Assembly (NCBI GenBank): GCA_020631735.1
Contig: CM036215.1
Coordinates: 11,682,346-11,746,345 of the forward strand
Direction of reading: 5' to 3'
Source of the DNA: Saccharum officinarum
Lineage: Eukaryota > Streptophyta > Magnoliopsida > Poales > Poaceae
DNA length: 64,000 nt
Shown: positions 44,158-53,897 of the stretch, piece after piece
Numbering within the stretch: the first letter of the stretch is position 1
How the letters are laid out: every line of letters starts with the position of its first letter
Position numbers and translations under genes: made by a program
The notes under the pieces: model-generated
Told to the model about the DNA's origin: nothing
Database searches by the model: none
What the model saw: only the letters and a program-made list of their open reading frames with translations

Positions 44158-45560
44158 TGCCCTCGAGCAACAGAGTTAGGGACGACCAGGGGTGCGCCCG
44201 TACATGGCCAGGGCTCGAGCCACGCTCTCGAGGCACCCCAGGACGTATTCAAGGCTAAAGGAGGAGGTCCAAGTAGGAATCCCCTCGGGGGAGGCACCGA
44301 GCCCTCGAATCCTGTCGCAGGGAATCGAGATCCACACGACCACTTCTTGGCATCTTTGAGAGCGCCTCCGGGCCACTAGCCGACCCCTAATGACTGGGGC
44401 ACGGGCTCTCACTCGAATTTCCCCGTTAGCAGCTCACCGGAGGCCGTCAGAACTCGTCCAAACGAGGGTAGTACGCCGTTCTCCACCCCTCCTCTTTTTT
44501 TTGGAAAAGGAGCGTGAGGGACGAAAAGTAAAAGACGGTCCGGACTCTGATCGACCTCGCGCGCGCGAGGCTCGGGGGCTCGACCGCAGAAACCTAAACC
44601 TTGAGGGATCGAAAGCTGGCCCTCGACCAGGGTTCGATAGCTGCCCTCGAGTAACAGAGTTAGGGACGACCAAGGGTGCGCCCGTACATGGCCAGGGCTT
44701 GAGCCATGCTCTCGAGGCACCCCAGGACGTATTCGAGGCTAAAGGAGGAGGTCCACGTAGGAATCCCCCCCGGGGGAGGCACCGAGCCCTCGAATCCTGT
44801 CGAAGGGAATCGAGATCCACATGACCACTTCTTGGCATCTTTGGGAGCGCCTCTGGGCCACTAGCCGACCCCTAACGACTGGGGCACGGGCTCTCACTCG
44901 AATTCCCCCGCTAGCAGCTCACCGGAGATCGTCGGAACTCGCCCAAATAGGGGTAGCACGACGTTCCCCACCCCTCCTTCTCCTTCCTGAAGGAGGAGCG
45001 TGAGGGTCGCACAGCAAAAGACGGCCGGGACTCTGATCGACCTCGTGCGCGCGAGGCTCGGGGGCTCGACCGCAGAAACCTAAACCTTGAGGGATCGAAA
45101 GCTGGCCCTCGACCAGGGTTCGACAGCTGCCCTCGAGTAACAGAGTTAAGGACGACCAGGGGTGCGCCCGTACATGGCCAGGGATCGAGCCATGCTCTCG
45201 AGGCACCCCAGGACGTATTCGAGGCCAAAGGAGGAGTCCACGTAGGAATCCCCTCGGTGGAGGCACCGAGCCCTCGAATCCTGTCGCAGGGAATCGAGAT
45301 CCACACGACCACTTCTTGGCATCTTTGAGAGCGCCTCCGGGCCACTAGCCGACCCCTAACGACTGGGGCACGGGCTCTCACTCGAATTCCCCCGTTAGCA
45401 GCTCACCGGAGATCATCGGAACTCGCCCAAACGAGGGTAGTACGGTGTTCTCCACCCCTCCTCCTCCTTCTTGAAGGAGGAGCGTGAGGGTCGCACAGCA
45501 AAAGACGGCTAGGACTCTGATCGACCTCGTGCGCGTGAGGCTCGGGGGCTTGACCGCAAT
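44158..45560 (+). repeat. 485-bp tandem repeat, about 2.9 copies
   Basis: Units start TGCCCTCGAG(C/T)AACAGAG at 44158, 44642 and 45128, giving periods of 484 and 486 bp. The last copy breaks off near 45558. A fragment of a further copy lies at 33050-33125 on the other side of the Sirevirus, so the array was at least about four units before insertion. It sits between the antisense gene and the 3' LTR of the Tat element, the place where Tat/Ogre elements are known to grow tandem repeats. Open frames inside are repeated from unit to unit and look non-coding. Confidence 0.9.
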
Positions 45561-45747
45561 GAATCTTTCCCCAATAAAACGAATACAAGACCTCGGAGGA
45601 GTCTCAACACTCCACCGAGGCCTCGGGGGCTACACTCGGCGGGTGCGCTCGCGCGCCCCCACCGGAAAAAATCACGATGCTACGACTCCAGTTCAAACAA
45701 ACCTCTAGGAGAGTGATCACACACTCACCCAAAGGCTCGGGGGCTAC
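45561..45747 (+). promoter_or_regulatory. Region before the Tat 3' LTR, with polypurine tract
   Basis: A short unique stretch ends AAAGGCTCGGGGGCTAC directly before the LTR start. The purine-rich AGGCTCGGGGGCTAC matches the polypurine-tract style of this group, and the related CTCGGGGGCT phrase occurs in each tandem unit. Confidence 0.5.
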
Positions 45748-46880
45748 TGTCGGTACCAACAGTACGGGGGTACCCACATCCATCGCTGATAAAAAACTAA
45801 AACGACTGAAACCGCAATAGAAAGCAGCCCGCCTCAACCGCGTATCCAGTCCGCCTCGTACGAGGCCCGCTCGACGAGGCACCTCGACCGCGCTCCGGCT
45901 CTGACTCGTACGAGGCCCGCTCGACGGGACGCCTCGACCGTGCCCCATCCCGTACCGCAAGGTACCTCGATGGCGCTCCGACCCACGCGAGGCTCGTCCG
46001 CCCACTGGGAAAAACTCTGACTCGCGTGAGCCCGGGTCGAGCGCCTCGACTCCTTCTCTTTACCTACCCCAGGATAAAAGCCATAGCATTTAATGCGGTT
46101 ACCTACTACCACATACCGGCATGGCTGCGACCAGGATCGACGTGGGAACAATGCCCGTGTCAGATCTCACTGTTTTACCGCCCATCCCGTGATGGGAGGT
46201 GAAAACCGTCACTGTACCCACCTTACCGCGCACTGTTTACCATCGATCACCTTCGAGAGAGGATAAGACAAGGCCCGTCCTCCGCAATCTCGGGGGATTC
46301 GGCCTTATCCATCCGATCTCGACCCGGCCTCGACCCAACCCCGACGCTCGACACAGTTCAACGGCAAGGGAAGGACGGTGTGGCACGGCGCTCCGGGTCA
46401 TTTCGCCGTCTCGTCTCCCACGACGTCATGATGTACAGGGATGGCCGGCCATTCCCAGAGCACGTCGCCACGGTCAGCTCAACAGGAATCGACAAAACAT
46501 CACCTCAAGGCTCCCCGTCGTCTTGGCCTCCTCTCGGCCTATAAAAGGGCAGGCCAGGGTTCTACAACGAGGGACAACGAAGAAACACAAGAGACAACAG
46601 GCAAGACGCCAGATAGAGATCAATATCTCAAGCAATCACCCTTGTCCTCTTTTTCCTTTCTTTGAGACTTGGGCTCGACGCCCTCTCTCGCATGCTTGTA
46701 ACCCCTACACGAGCACTTCGGTGCAAGGAAATACAAACTTCTCCCCCTCGCTGGACGTAGGGCCTTCTCTTGCCCGAACCAGGATAAACCCCCGTGTGTT
46801 CTCCTTGCATCACCATCCAGGAAAGAGACATGCAGCATTTACTCGTTGGTTTAGGACCCCCTCGGGTCCGAACACCGACA
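45748..46880 (+). mobile_element. 3' LTR of the Tat-lineage element
   Basis: 1,133 bp, beginning TGTCGGTACCAACAG and ending GAACACCGACA, with inverted ends TGTCGGT/ACCGACA. A TATA box (GGCCTATAAAAGGGC) is at 46540-46546. Internal near-repeats of 'TCGTACGAGGCCCGCTCGAC' lie around 45860-45930. The next five bases are TTATG, but the partner 5' LTR is outside or lost, so the target duplication cannot be checked. Confidence 0.8.
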
Positions 46881-47339
46881 TTATGGTGAAAGATATTCGA
46901 CGGTGGATAAAAGGCTGAAAGCAAAACAACGATCTGGCAAACGTCCCTCAATTCAGTGTTAGGTTAGTTCTTGTGGCAACACTTCGGTTGCCATCGCCTT
47001 TGAAAATTTCATTTATGTATGAACATATCTATTGCTGCGGCAAACGGGTTATCATTCCCCTTACCCTCGTCTCTAAATTTGCGCACAAGCTTCTTACGGT
47101 ATTTTTAATAGAAATAAAGATTTTTTGAGAGAGATTTAAAGCTTGTAGAGTTTGTAGTATTAAGAGTTAAGTCAGTCATTATCTGAACCAAAACAAGTGG
47201 TATATATGTAACCATGTATGTAGACAAAACTCACCTGAAATCACGGTCAGTTTTATATTTATGAAAAGTTTTTTTTTGAGGGAAATGAAAAGCTTTTACA
47301 AACCAGCTAGTTGCACACTTGCGCGATTAAAAAAAAATT
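46881..47339. other. Upstream region of the trihelix gene
   Basis: AT-rich unique sequence with no coding frame of note. It lies between the transposon pile and the first host gene, and presumably holds the promoter. I see no clear TATA box. Confidence 0.4.
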
Positions 47340-48138
47340 ACCCATTCCCCGTGAGTCCGTGACCCTGGTGCTGGTGTGGACGAAACGCGGCTGCGATTGG
47401 CCGGCCGGCCGCACACTCCCGTACGAGCACGCAACTACGCAAGCCCACCGCGACCCAAAGCCGCCGGATCCTCCGCTCTTTCGCCCACAGCCGCCGACGC
47501 CGCCACCGCCGCCGCCGCCGTTCCTCCCTAGTTGTTGTACTGGAGTGGAGGTCCGGTCCGACGTTCGGGCGTGGACTCGAGCGGCGCCAAACCGAGCACC
47601 CCAAACCCTAATGTAAGCTATCTGCATTCGGATCTGATCTAATTACAAGTACATACATGTATTGTTATTGCGCCGCCGGTAGTATTTGACTGACTAGGAG
47701 TGAGCCCATGGTGTGTATAGATTGACGTACTAGAGACGGGGTTGTGCTGCGAGTGCATTGCTTTTGCCTCAAATACGGATGCCTCTGATAGGGTACTAAT
47801 TTAACGGCGATTCATTTGAGTCTCGTAGCATAATTGAATGATTTTGATTAGAATGATTCTCTGGATTCATAAGAGTAATTTGTGATCTTGTTGGAGTGCT
47901 CACTTAGTCATATCTCATATGTTCATTCTGCTCAACACTGTGTCTCAAGTCTCGACGGTTTTCTTCAGGTGGGGCTGGAAAACAAATAAGGAGTGCTCGC
48001 ACCAATCTCTGTTTGCTTGTACTACATGGTAGTATTAAAAGGGAGTATTAATGGCTGCATGACCCTTTTGAGGGAGTATTAATGACCGCATGATCTTTTC
48101 GAGGGAGTATTAATGACTGTGCTATCCTTTTTGGCACA
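47340..48138 (+). other. 5' leader of the trihelix gene with one intron
   Basis: A GC-rich block (about 47340-47612) ends CCCTAAT before GTAAGC, a strong splice donor at 47613. A matching acceptor TTTTCTTCAG ends at 47968. The inferred leader is therefore exon about 47340-47612, intron 47613-47968, then 47969-48138 up to the main ATG. The second leader exon contains the 31-bp repeats and upstream ATGs described separately. The transcription start is a guess. Confidence 0.5.
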
Positions 48139-48172
48139 ATGGAAGGAAATAACCCACCGTCTGGAAGCTTGA
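48026..48172 (+). promoter_or_regulatory. Upstream ORF cluster in three 31-bp repeats
   Basis: Units beginning GGGAGTATTAATG start at 48041, 48072 and 48103 (period 31). Each brings an ATG. Unit 1 gives ATGGCTGCATGA (48051-48062, three codons and stop). Unit 2 gives ATGACCGCATGA (48082-48093). Unit 3 opens an ORF at 48113 that runs 19 codons and ends TGA at 48170-48172, overlapping the main ATG (48139) in another frame. A fourth uORF runs from 48026 to the TAA at 48080-48082. Such a leader would be expected to hold down main-ORF translation. Confidence 0.6.
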
Positions 48173-49482
48173 TGCAAGGAACACCTTACGGTAATTTGGA
48201 CTTGCATCATCACAGCCATATGCAAATGCCTGCGCCAAGCTCTGGAAACCAGGCTTTCAACCACTCTCAGATGCCCAGCAATTTCCCCATTTGTCTGAAC
48301 CAGGTTACAGATTCAGATCAGCTGCCTGAGTTCCAATTTGGAGAGCACGGCAAGGTCAGTCACCACCATCACCTTCACCATCACCAGCAGCACGCGAAGA
48401 ATAGCTTGAGTGATGATGAGGAGCATGGTGTGCATGAGGATGCCACTGATAGCCAGACGGGCAAGGGAAAGAAGGGTTCTGCATGGCATCGGATGAAGTG
48501 GACTGATTCGATGGTTAGGCTTTTAATTACTGCAGCATCCTACACCGGGGAGGATCCAGGAGCTGATTCAGGAGGTGGTAGGAGAAGCTGTGCGATGATG
48601 CAGAAGAAAGGGAAGTGGAAGGCCATATCGAAAGTCATGGGTGAGCGAGGCTGCCTCGTGTCGCCGCAGCAGTGTGAGGATAAGTTCAATGACCTCAATA
48701 AGAGGTATAAAAGGCTTACAGATATCCTTGGTCGGGGTACTACTTGCAGAGTTGTGGCGAATCCAGAACTTCTGGATGGCATAACTAATCTCTCAGATAA
48801 GATGAAAGATGATGCGAGGAAGATATTGAACTCTAAGCACTTGTTCTATGAAGAGATGTGCTCCTATCACAACAATAATCGGATCAGTTTACCTGAAGAT
48901 CCTGCACTTCAGCATTCATTGCAGCTTGCTCTTAAGTGTAAAGATGAGCATGATGCAAGGAAGAGAGCAAGTGGCGATGCTGATGAAGATGATCAAAGTG
49001 CAGATACTGATTATGAGGAAGAGAATGATGATGAGCATCCCATGGTGCATGTCAATAAGGGGACCCTACCCATGCATAAAAGAATGCGGTACGTGGCTGC
49101 GGATATGGAGGATGCAGGTTTCGGCAACTCTTCGAGCTCACATGACTGTAGCAGGAGATCTGACCCCCATAGCATTACAGTGGACATCAACAAAGCTTTT
49201 CCAGATGGAACTAACTTGGCTTTGGTGCACAAAGACTTGGCTACACAGTCTGCGGAGATTGAGAAACAGCGCATGGAAATTGAAGTTGAGGCATTGGAGC
49301 TTGCAAAGCAACGTCTCAAGTGGGAGATATTTAGTAAGAAGAAGGACAGAGAGCTAGAGAAGATGAGGTTGGAAAATGAACAAATGAAGATTGAGAATAG
49401 ACGTTTGGAGCTAGAGGTAAGAGACAAGGAGTTGGAGCTTGAACGCAAGCTACAAGGCCATGGCAGTCATGCAATGACATGA
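48139..49482 (+). CDS. Trihelix transcription factor
   Basis: A single coding exon of 447 residues; the start ATG lies in the favourable context CACAATGG. The N-terminus is His/Gln/Asn-rich with a His run (about 75-85). A trihelix DNA-binding domain spans about 118-195: 'HRMKWTDSMVRLLI', a Ser/Gly-rich insertion, 'KKGKWKAISKVM' and 'CEDKFNDLNKRYKRL', with Trp121 and Trp160 and a Phe in the third helix. A middle acidic region (about 275-300) follows, then a long charged C-terminal coiled coil (about 375-440), a likely dimerisation helix. The architecture matches the Arabidopsis At1g21200/At1g76870 type of trihelix factors. It would act in the nucleus as a sequence-specific regulator; targets are unknown. 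Translation may be limited by the uORFs. Confidence 0.9.
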   Translation: MEGNNPPSGSLMQGTPYGNLDLHHHSHMQMPAPSSGNQAFNHSQMPSNFPICLNQVTDSDQLPEFQFGEHGKVSHHHHLHHHQQHAKNSLSDDEEHGVHEDATDSQTGKGKKGSAWHRMKWTDSMVRLLITAASYTGEDPGADSGGGRRSCAMMQKKGKWKAISKVMGERGCLVSPQQCEDKFNDLNKRYKRLTDILGRGTTCRVVANPELLDGITNLSDKMKDDARKILNSKHLFYEEMCSYHNNNRISLPEDPALQHSLQLALKCKDEHDARKRASGDADEDDQSADTDYEEENDDEHPMVHVNKGTLPMHKRMRYVAADMEDAGFGNSSSSHDCSRRSDPHSITVDINKAFPDGTNLALVHKDLATQSAEIEKQRMEIEVEALELAKQRLKWEIFSKKKDRELEKMRLENEQMKIENRRLELEVRDKELELERKLQGHGSHAMT

Positions 49483-52250
49483 TAACATCTTTGAAATTGT
49501 GACGACTGAAATGCAGGATGGTAAGCTTAGTCTCCAGTTATCACTACCGATAGAAATAATTTTGAGTAACTCATTTCTAATTCCATCACAAAATCCTTGG
49601 TATTGATGTGCTGCTAGAGTGCTAGGTGCTATTTGGCATCAAACACTTCACTCATGTAGATGTTTCAGAGAAACGAGAACTTGAAATTCCAATGCATGCT
49701 TAGGGAACCATGCAGTCCTTGAGATATTTTGACTGATTTGCACTAAGAGTTCTACTAAACTTAGTGATCGATCTTTGTTAGACTTCTCAATAACCATGCA
49801 ATCCTCTGTATACTCACATTTTCCATAGAGCGGCTATGCTTATTTTACATCCTCAAAATGGCAGAAAAGCACAGTAGAGTCTCATCGCGTGTCATGGGCA
49901 GTCGACTAACCCTAATGGGCCTCTCATACTACCGACCCGCCCCATGGGCAGACAGATGACAAGGGCAGGGGCAGGGATACAACAAGGGCACTGCCCCTAA
50001 TAGATTGATATTTTTCTTGCTTGCCTTGATTGATACATCTCCTCTCCTTATATAGGGAGGCTTACTTGACTCCTAAGCAAGATGTCTAATCTTGTCTCCA
50101 GCCCTAACCCTGATAGGCCTCTCATACTACCGACCCGGGCCGTAAGGCCTAGCCTACTGTGCATGACATCATGCATTACAAGTACACTTTGGTGATCAAT
50201 TATAGATGTTTGCTACCAAATTGGTTGGCTAAGGATTGTCAAAAGAACTTCACAATGCTTCTCTGCCTGCCTTGAAGAATTGTAGAGTCCTTCCATGGGG
50301 CAATATTATTTTTTAAACGAAAGTTAGCGTAATTTAATATGCATTTTCTTTTCTTTTTTTTTCTTGTTTCAACAATCAACATCCTATAGCTTGACGAACT
50401 AACAGTAGTCTGAATTGCTGGAATGTTTGATGGAGTATATAGCACTAAACAGTCATATCATATGTACATTGCCTAATATCCAGTGCTGTGTGCATTGCAG
50501 ACTTTCTACATAACGTAATTCCACAACCAATCGATCAGGAGTTGGGGATTCTGAACTATTCTTGCCAACCATTTGTCAATCTATGTGCTGCCTATAATTT
50601 GCATGAAGATAAAAGAAAAGTTTACTCAAGTAACTAAGAATGAACTCTTAGTACTGCCTATAATTTGCATGAAGATAAAAGAAAAGTTTACTCAAGTAAC
50701 TAAGAATAAAGTCTTAGTACCCAACTGACAATGATATACATACTACGTAAGGAGATTATATTGGCAACCTGAAAAATGACCTATATTCTTTTGTTGTTGT
50801 ATTTGAAACATATACTGAAGCACCGTGGTGTATAATGTGAATATGCAGAGTGTGTCCATGGCATATGTCGATATAGTGTAGTCGACCACTTCACCTATTT
50901 GCTATGTTCTTTTGCTTAGAATAATTTGCGTGGTGGGGAACAAAATTGCTGGCTAAATTTAGCACAGGAACTTCCTCATTATAGTAATGGTGCTGTCCAT
51001 GGCATATGTCTCATGAGTAATCATCCTTACTTTTTTGGTGGCAGGTGTAGACATTTTTTTAGTACATATAGGAGTTCTTGCAGAAGTAACACCAGGAGTC
51101 AGAAACATTTCACATGTAGTTTGCTATCTTTGCTCCATTTCCTTGAGGCAGCCAGGTTGCTCCATGTGCTGATACTTGATAGTGGTGTTACTAAATACCT
51201 TGCTTCCACATTTTGGATTACTGAAACGAAGTCTGAAGACCGCAAAGAATATGCTATGGTGCATGCAGACCTTACTTGTCAATTGTCATGAAGCCATACT
51301 CTTGTCTGATACCATATCATGTTCGGAAATGCTAGCATCACATTAGTTTTGCCTTTGTGTTTTACCCAGTTATTCTACACTGTTAAGTTTTCCCCTGATT
51401 TTCTTACCCTTTTGGTCCTTTCAGGTTGCTGTTGGCATTGATGTTAGAGCAGAGCACTGCAATAAGATTGAGTTGAGAAGCACAACGTGAACCATGCATC
51501 TCTCCGTGTATTGCAGTCGAGAAGAAAATGGTTCTATGATGCCAAGGATGATTCCCTTCAGATATTGCTTCTTCCTTGCAATATTCTTTGTATATTGGAG
51601 GGGCAGGATTTTACTGCAACTCTGAAGTCTAATGGGCGCTAGGCTCTAACCAGTAACCACAAATTATAAAGTAAATTCACAACAACATGCCACGGACTGT
51701 TATTTTTGCTGTAAATTTTCGCGTACAGCTGTAACAAGGCCAGATTGTTCGTCCAGAATTTGAGATGCTATTTGAGTCTTTAGCTTTGTTTCCTTGTTTC
51801 ATTGTGCCATTTTTTTGAAAGAAAGCAAACAAGCACAGGTACAGTGTGCATTAATTCCATCATATTCCATACCTGTACAAATGGGTCTATCAAGGGCAAA
51901 CCAGCTGATTAGTAATAAATAAACAAAGAGCATCTGAAGTTCAGATTAGACTAGCTGGTGCCAAGGAGGCTCACCCAAAGATTCCAAGAACTTGTGCTGC
52001 TGTGCCACTGCCTCCCAAGTACTAATCCGTAGTCAATGTATGGAACATCTAGAGAGAGGCAAGATGAAAAACCAGTGCACCAAATAATCCTGACTTCACC
52101 AGGAAAACAAAAAGCCGAGATCTGAATAACAACAAATCAACCCAAAAAAAAAAACCATTCCAAGCACGGGGGAGAAGAAGAAAACGACTCCAATTCACCG
52201 GACTATTTCCATGACGGGAAAAGATGCCCACCACCGCCCTTTCTTCTTGC
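49483..52250. other. Downstream region of the trihelix gene and intergenic DNA
   Basis: A donor-like CAGGATG/GTAAGC lies at about 49519 and an acceptor-like CTTTCAG at about 51424, so the 3' UTR could be spliced, but this is weak. At 49880-50170 the phrase 'CTCTCATACTACCGACCCG' occurs twice with a TATA-like CCTTATATAGGGAGG between them, probably an LTR fragment. A 66-bp tandem duplication is at 50588-50719. A 121-codon frame at 50926-51291 resembles nothing I know. Confidence 0.4.
50588..50719. repeat. 66-bp tandem duplication
   Basis: 'CCTATAATTTGCATGAAG' and what follows, to 'CTCTTAGTA' or 'GTCTTAGTA', occurs at 50591 and again at 50657, near-identical, period 66. Non-coding and recent. 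Confidence 0.85.
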
Positions 52251-52399
52251 TATATAGTCCGTAAAATGTCCACAAATTCGAGCGAAAAACACCCGCAAAC
52301 TCGTTTTGTTTTCCCCGCTGCCGCTAACAATTTCGTTTTCACCGGACGGAGCTTCGCGGAAAATACCCGTCACCTCACATGCGGGCCCGGGGGGGCCGC

Positions 52400-53897
52400 T
52401 AGCGTTGTCTGTTGTGGTACACTTGTCCAGCGCCCGGCCACCACCACCACACCCTTGCCTTGTTCTTTCCCTTCACTTCCCTCCCTTCCTTCGCCTCCTC
52501 TTCCTCCTCCTCCCGTCGGGTCGCCTCCTCTTCCTCCTCCCCCTTTCCTCTCCCCCGGATCCGCATGGCGCCTCCGCAACCCGCGCCGCTCGGCCGCCCG
52601 TAGCCGCGGCTCGACTCGTCCCACCGCCCGGTGCCCGTCCCAGGTGCGTGTCGCGCGGATCCGTGCCGCCCCCTCTTCCCCTTCCCTTTCCTTCCTCTTG
52701 GATGCGGATTCGTGCTGTCGGAGCGGGGGTCGGGCTCGCCGGAGGCGGGAATGAGGGTTGTTCAGCTGGGTAGACGCGTTTCGGCTCGTATCGTAGCGGA
52801 ATTTGGGCGGGATTTGGTAGACAGGACGCGGCTTTAGCTGCCGATTTGGCATCGAAATTACTAGCTGTCGATTTGGCATCGAAATTACTGGGATTTGGGT
52901 GGGTGTCGAGAGGATGCTCTTGCCCGAGCATCCTACGGGGCTAGCCGTAGCTGCATCCGCTGAATGCCGTGCATTGCGCTCGGTAATAATCGATTATGTG
53001 TGGTGTGGGTAGGCGTATGCAAATCTTGCGTTGTGCGTGATTTTAGACGCGGTCAATTCGATACAGGCGTGGTTGGGGGAACCGAGGCGTACCATGTGTG
53101 CTGTTTTGTGCTCCGGTGACATGCCTGGAATTAGTATTGTGGCGTTATTTTCCGCAGACTTCTGCTATGGTGTTAAATTTGTATTGGATCTTCAGTGACG
53201 CCACTATAGTTTCAATCGAAATAGATGAACTAATGCGTGCACTGCTCGATCTGGTGTGTTCTTTCCTATTCCATCGGTTCCAAATTGTAAGTCGTTCCAG
53301 CTCATAGCTTTTGTTATGTACCTAGATATACATTATGTCTAGATACATAGTTAAATTTACATACCTTGAAAAGATAGAACAACTTACAATTTAGAATTGA
53401 GGGAGTAATTTATTCTCTCCTCTCTTAGAAAAATTGTCACACAACCTGCTTTGAGCTACACATCATTTCTAGCTAAGGTGTGCTTATTTGATGCATATGG
53501 TGGCATGGTCACAAGTCAACTCGCAACGCACAGCAGTTAGCTGAGTGACCCATACAATATTGTTTTTGTTTTTGGTTGCGATGATTGCTGTACTGTGTTG
53601 GGACAAAAGAAATGCAAGAGGAGGATAGGTTCTGCCCCGTTTACATTGACTGATTGTACTAATGTATCTGAGAAATTATATGATGAGCTTTAAAGATTGT
53701 ACAAGGCATGTTTTTAGAGTTTTATCTCTGGGTTGTTGCTTCTCTGTTATTTTGAATTAAGCAGCATGTCTTCTGTTCTTACCAGAGAGAAATTTCAGAG
53801 GATAACACGAGCTTTCTTTTCCCTTGTTAGGCAGGCTCATCTTTCCACACAGCCATTGGAGGACGTTTGATGTTTCAGCACTTGTGACCTTTAGTAG
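52400..53897 (+). other. 5' leader of the tubby-like gene with intron
   Basis: A CT-rich leader (52445-52560, with CCTCCTCTTCCTCC twice) ends at a donor CCCAG/GTGCGTG near 52641. An acceptor CCCTTGTTAG ends at 53830, starting a second leader exon 53831-53897. The intron of about 1.2 kb contains a Stowaway-like MITE at 53268-53408. The transcription start is not seen directly. Confidence 0.5.
53268..53408. mobile_element. Stowaway-like MITE in the tubby-like leader intron
   Basis: The left end 'ATTCCATCGGTTCCAAATTG' then TAAGTCG and the right end '..ACTTACAATTTAGAATTG' then AGGGAGTA are inverted, a degraded form of the CTCCCTCCGTTCCAAA-type ends of Stowaway (Tc1/mariner) MITEs. There is no coding capacity. 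Confidence 0.6.

Noticed and set aside
44176..45588. Open frames of 100-156 codons in the tandem array
   Set aside because: Each recurs with changes from unit to unit and does not keep one frame; non-coding repeat.
47307..47627. Open frames at the GC-rich start of the trihelix leader
   Set aside because: Low-complexity Pro/Arg translation, ends at a strong splice donor; better explained as 5' UTR.
50926..51291. 121-codon plus-strand frame
   Set aside because: No recognisable domain, no splice or promoter support, AT-rich non-coding surroundings.
52224..52931. Proline/serine-rich frames on both strands
   Set aside because: Produced by the CT-rich leader of the tubby-like gene; shadows in several frames.
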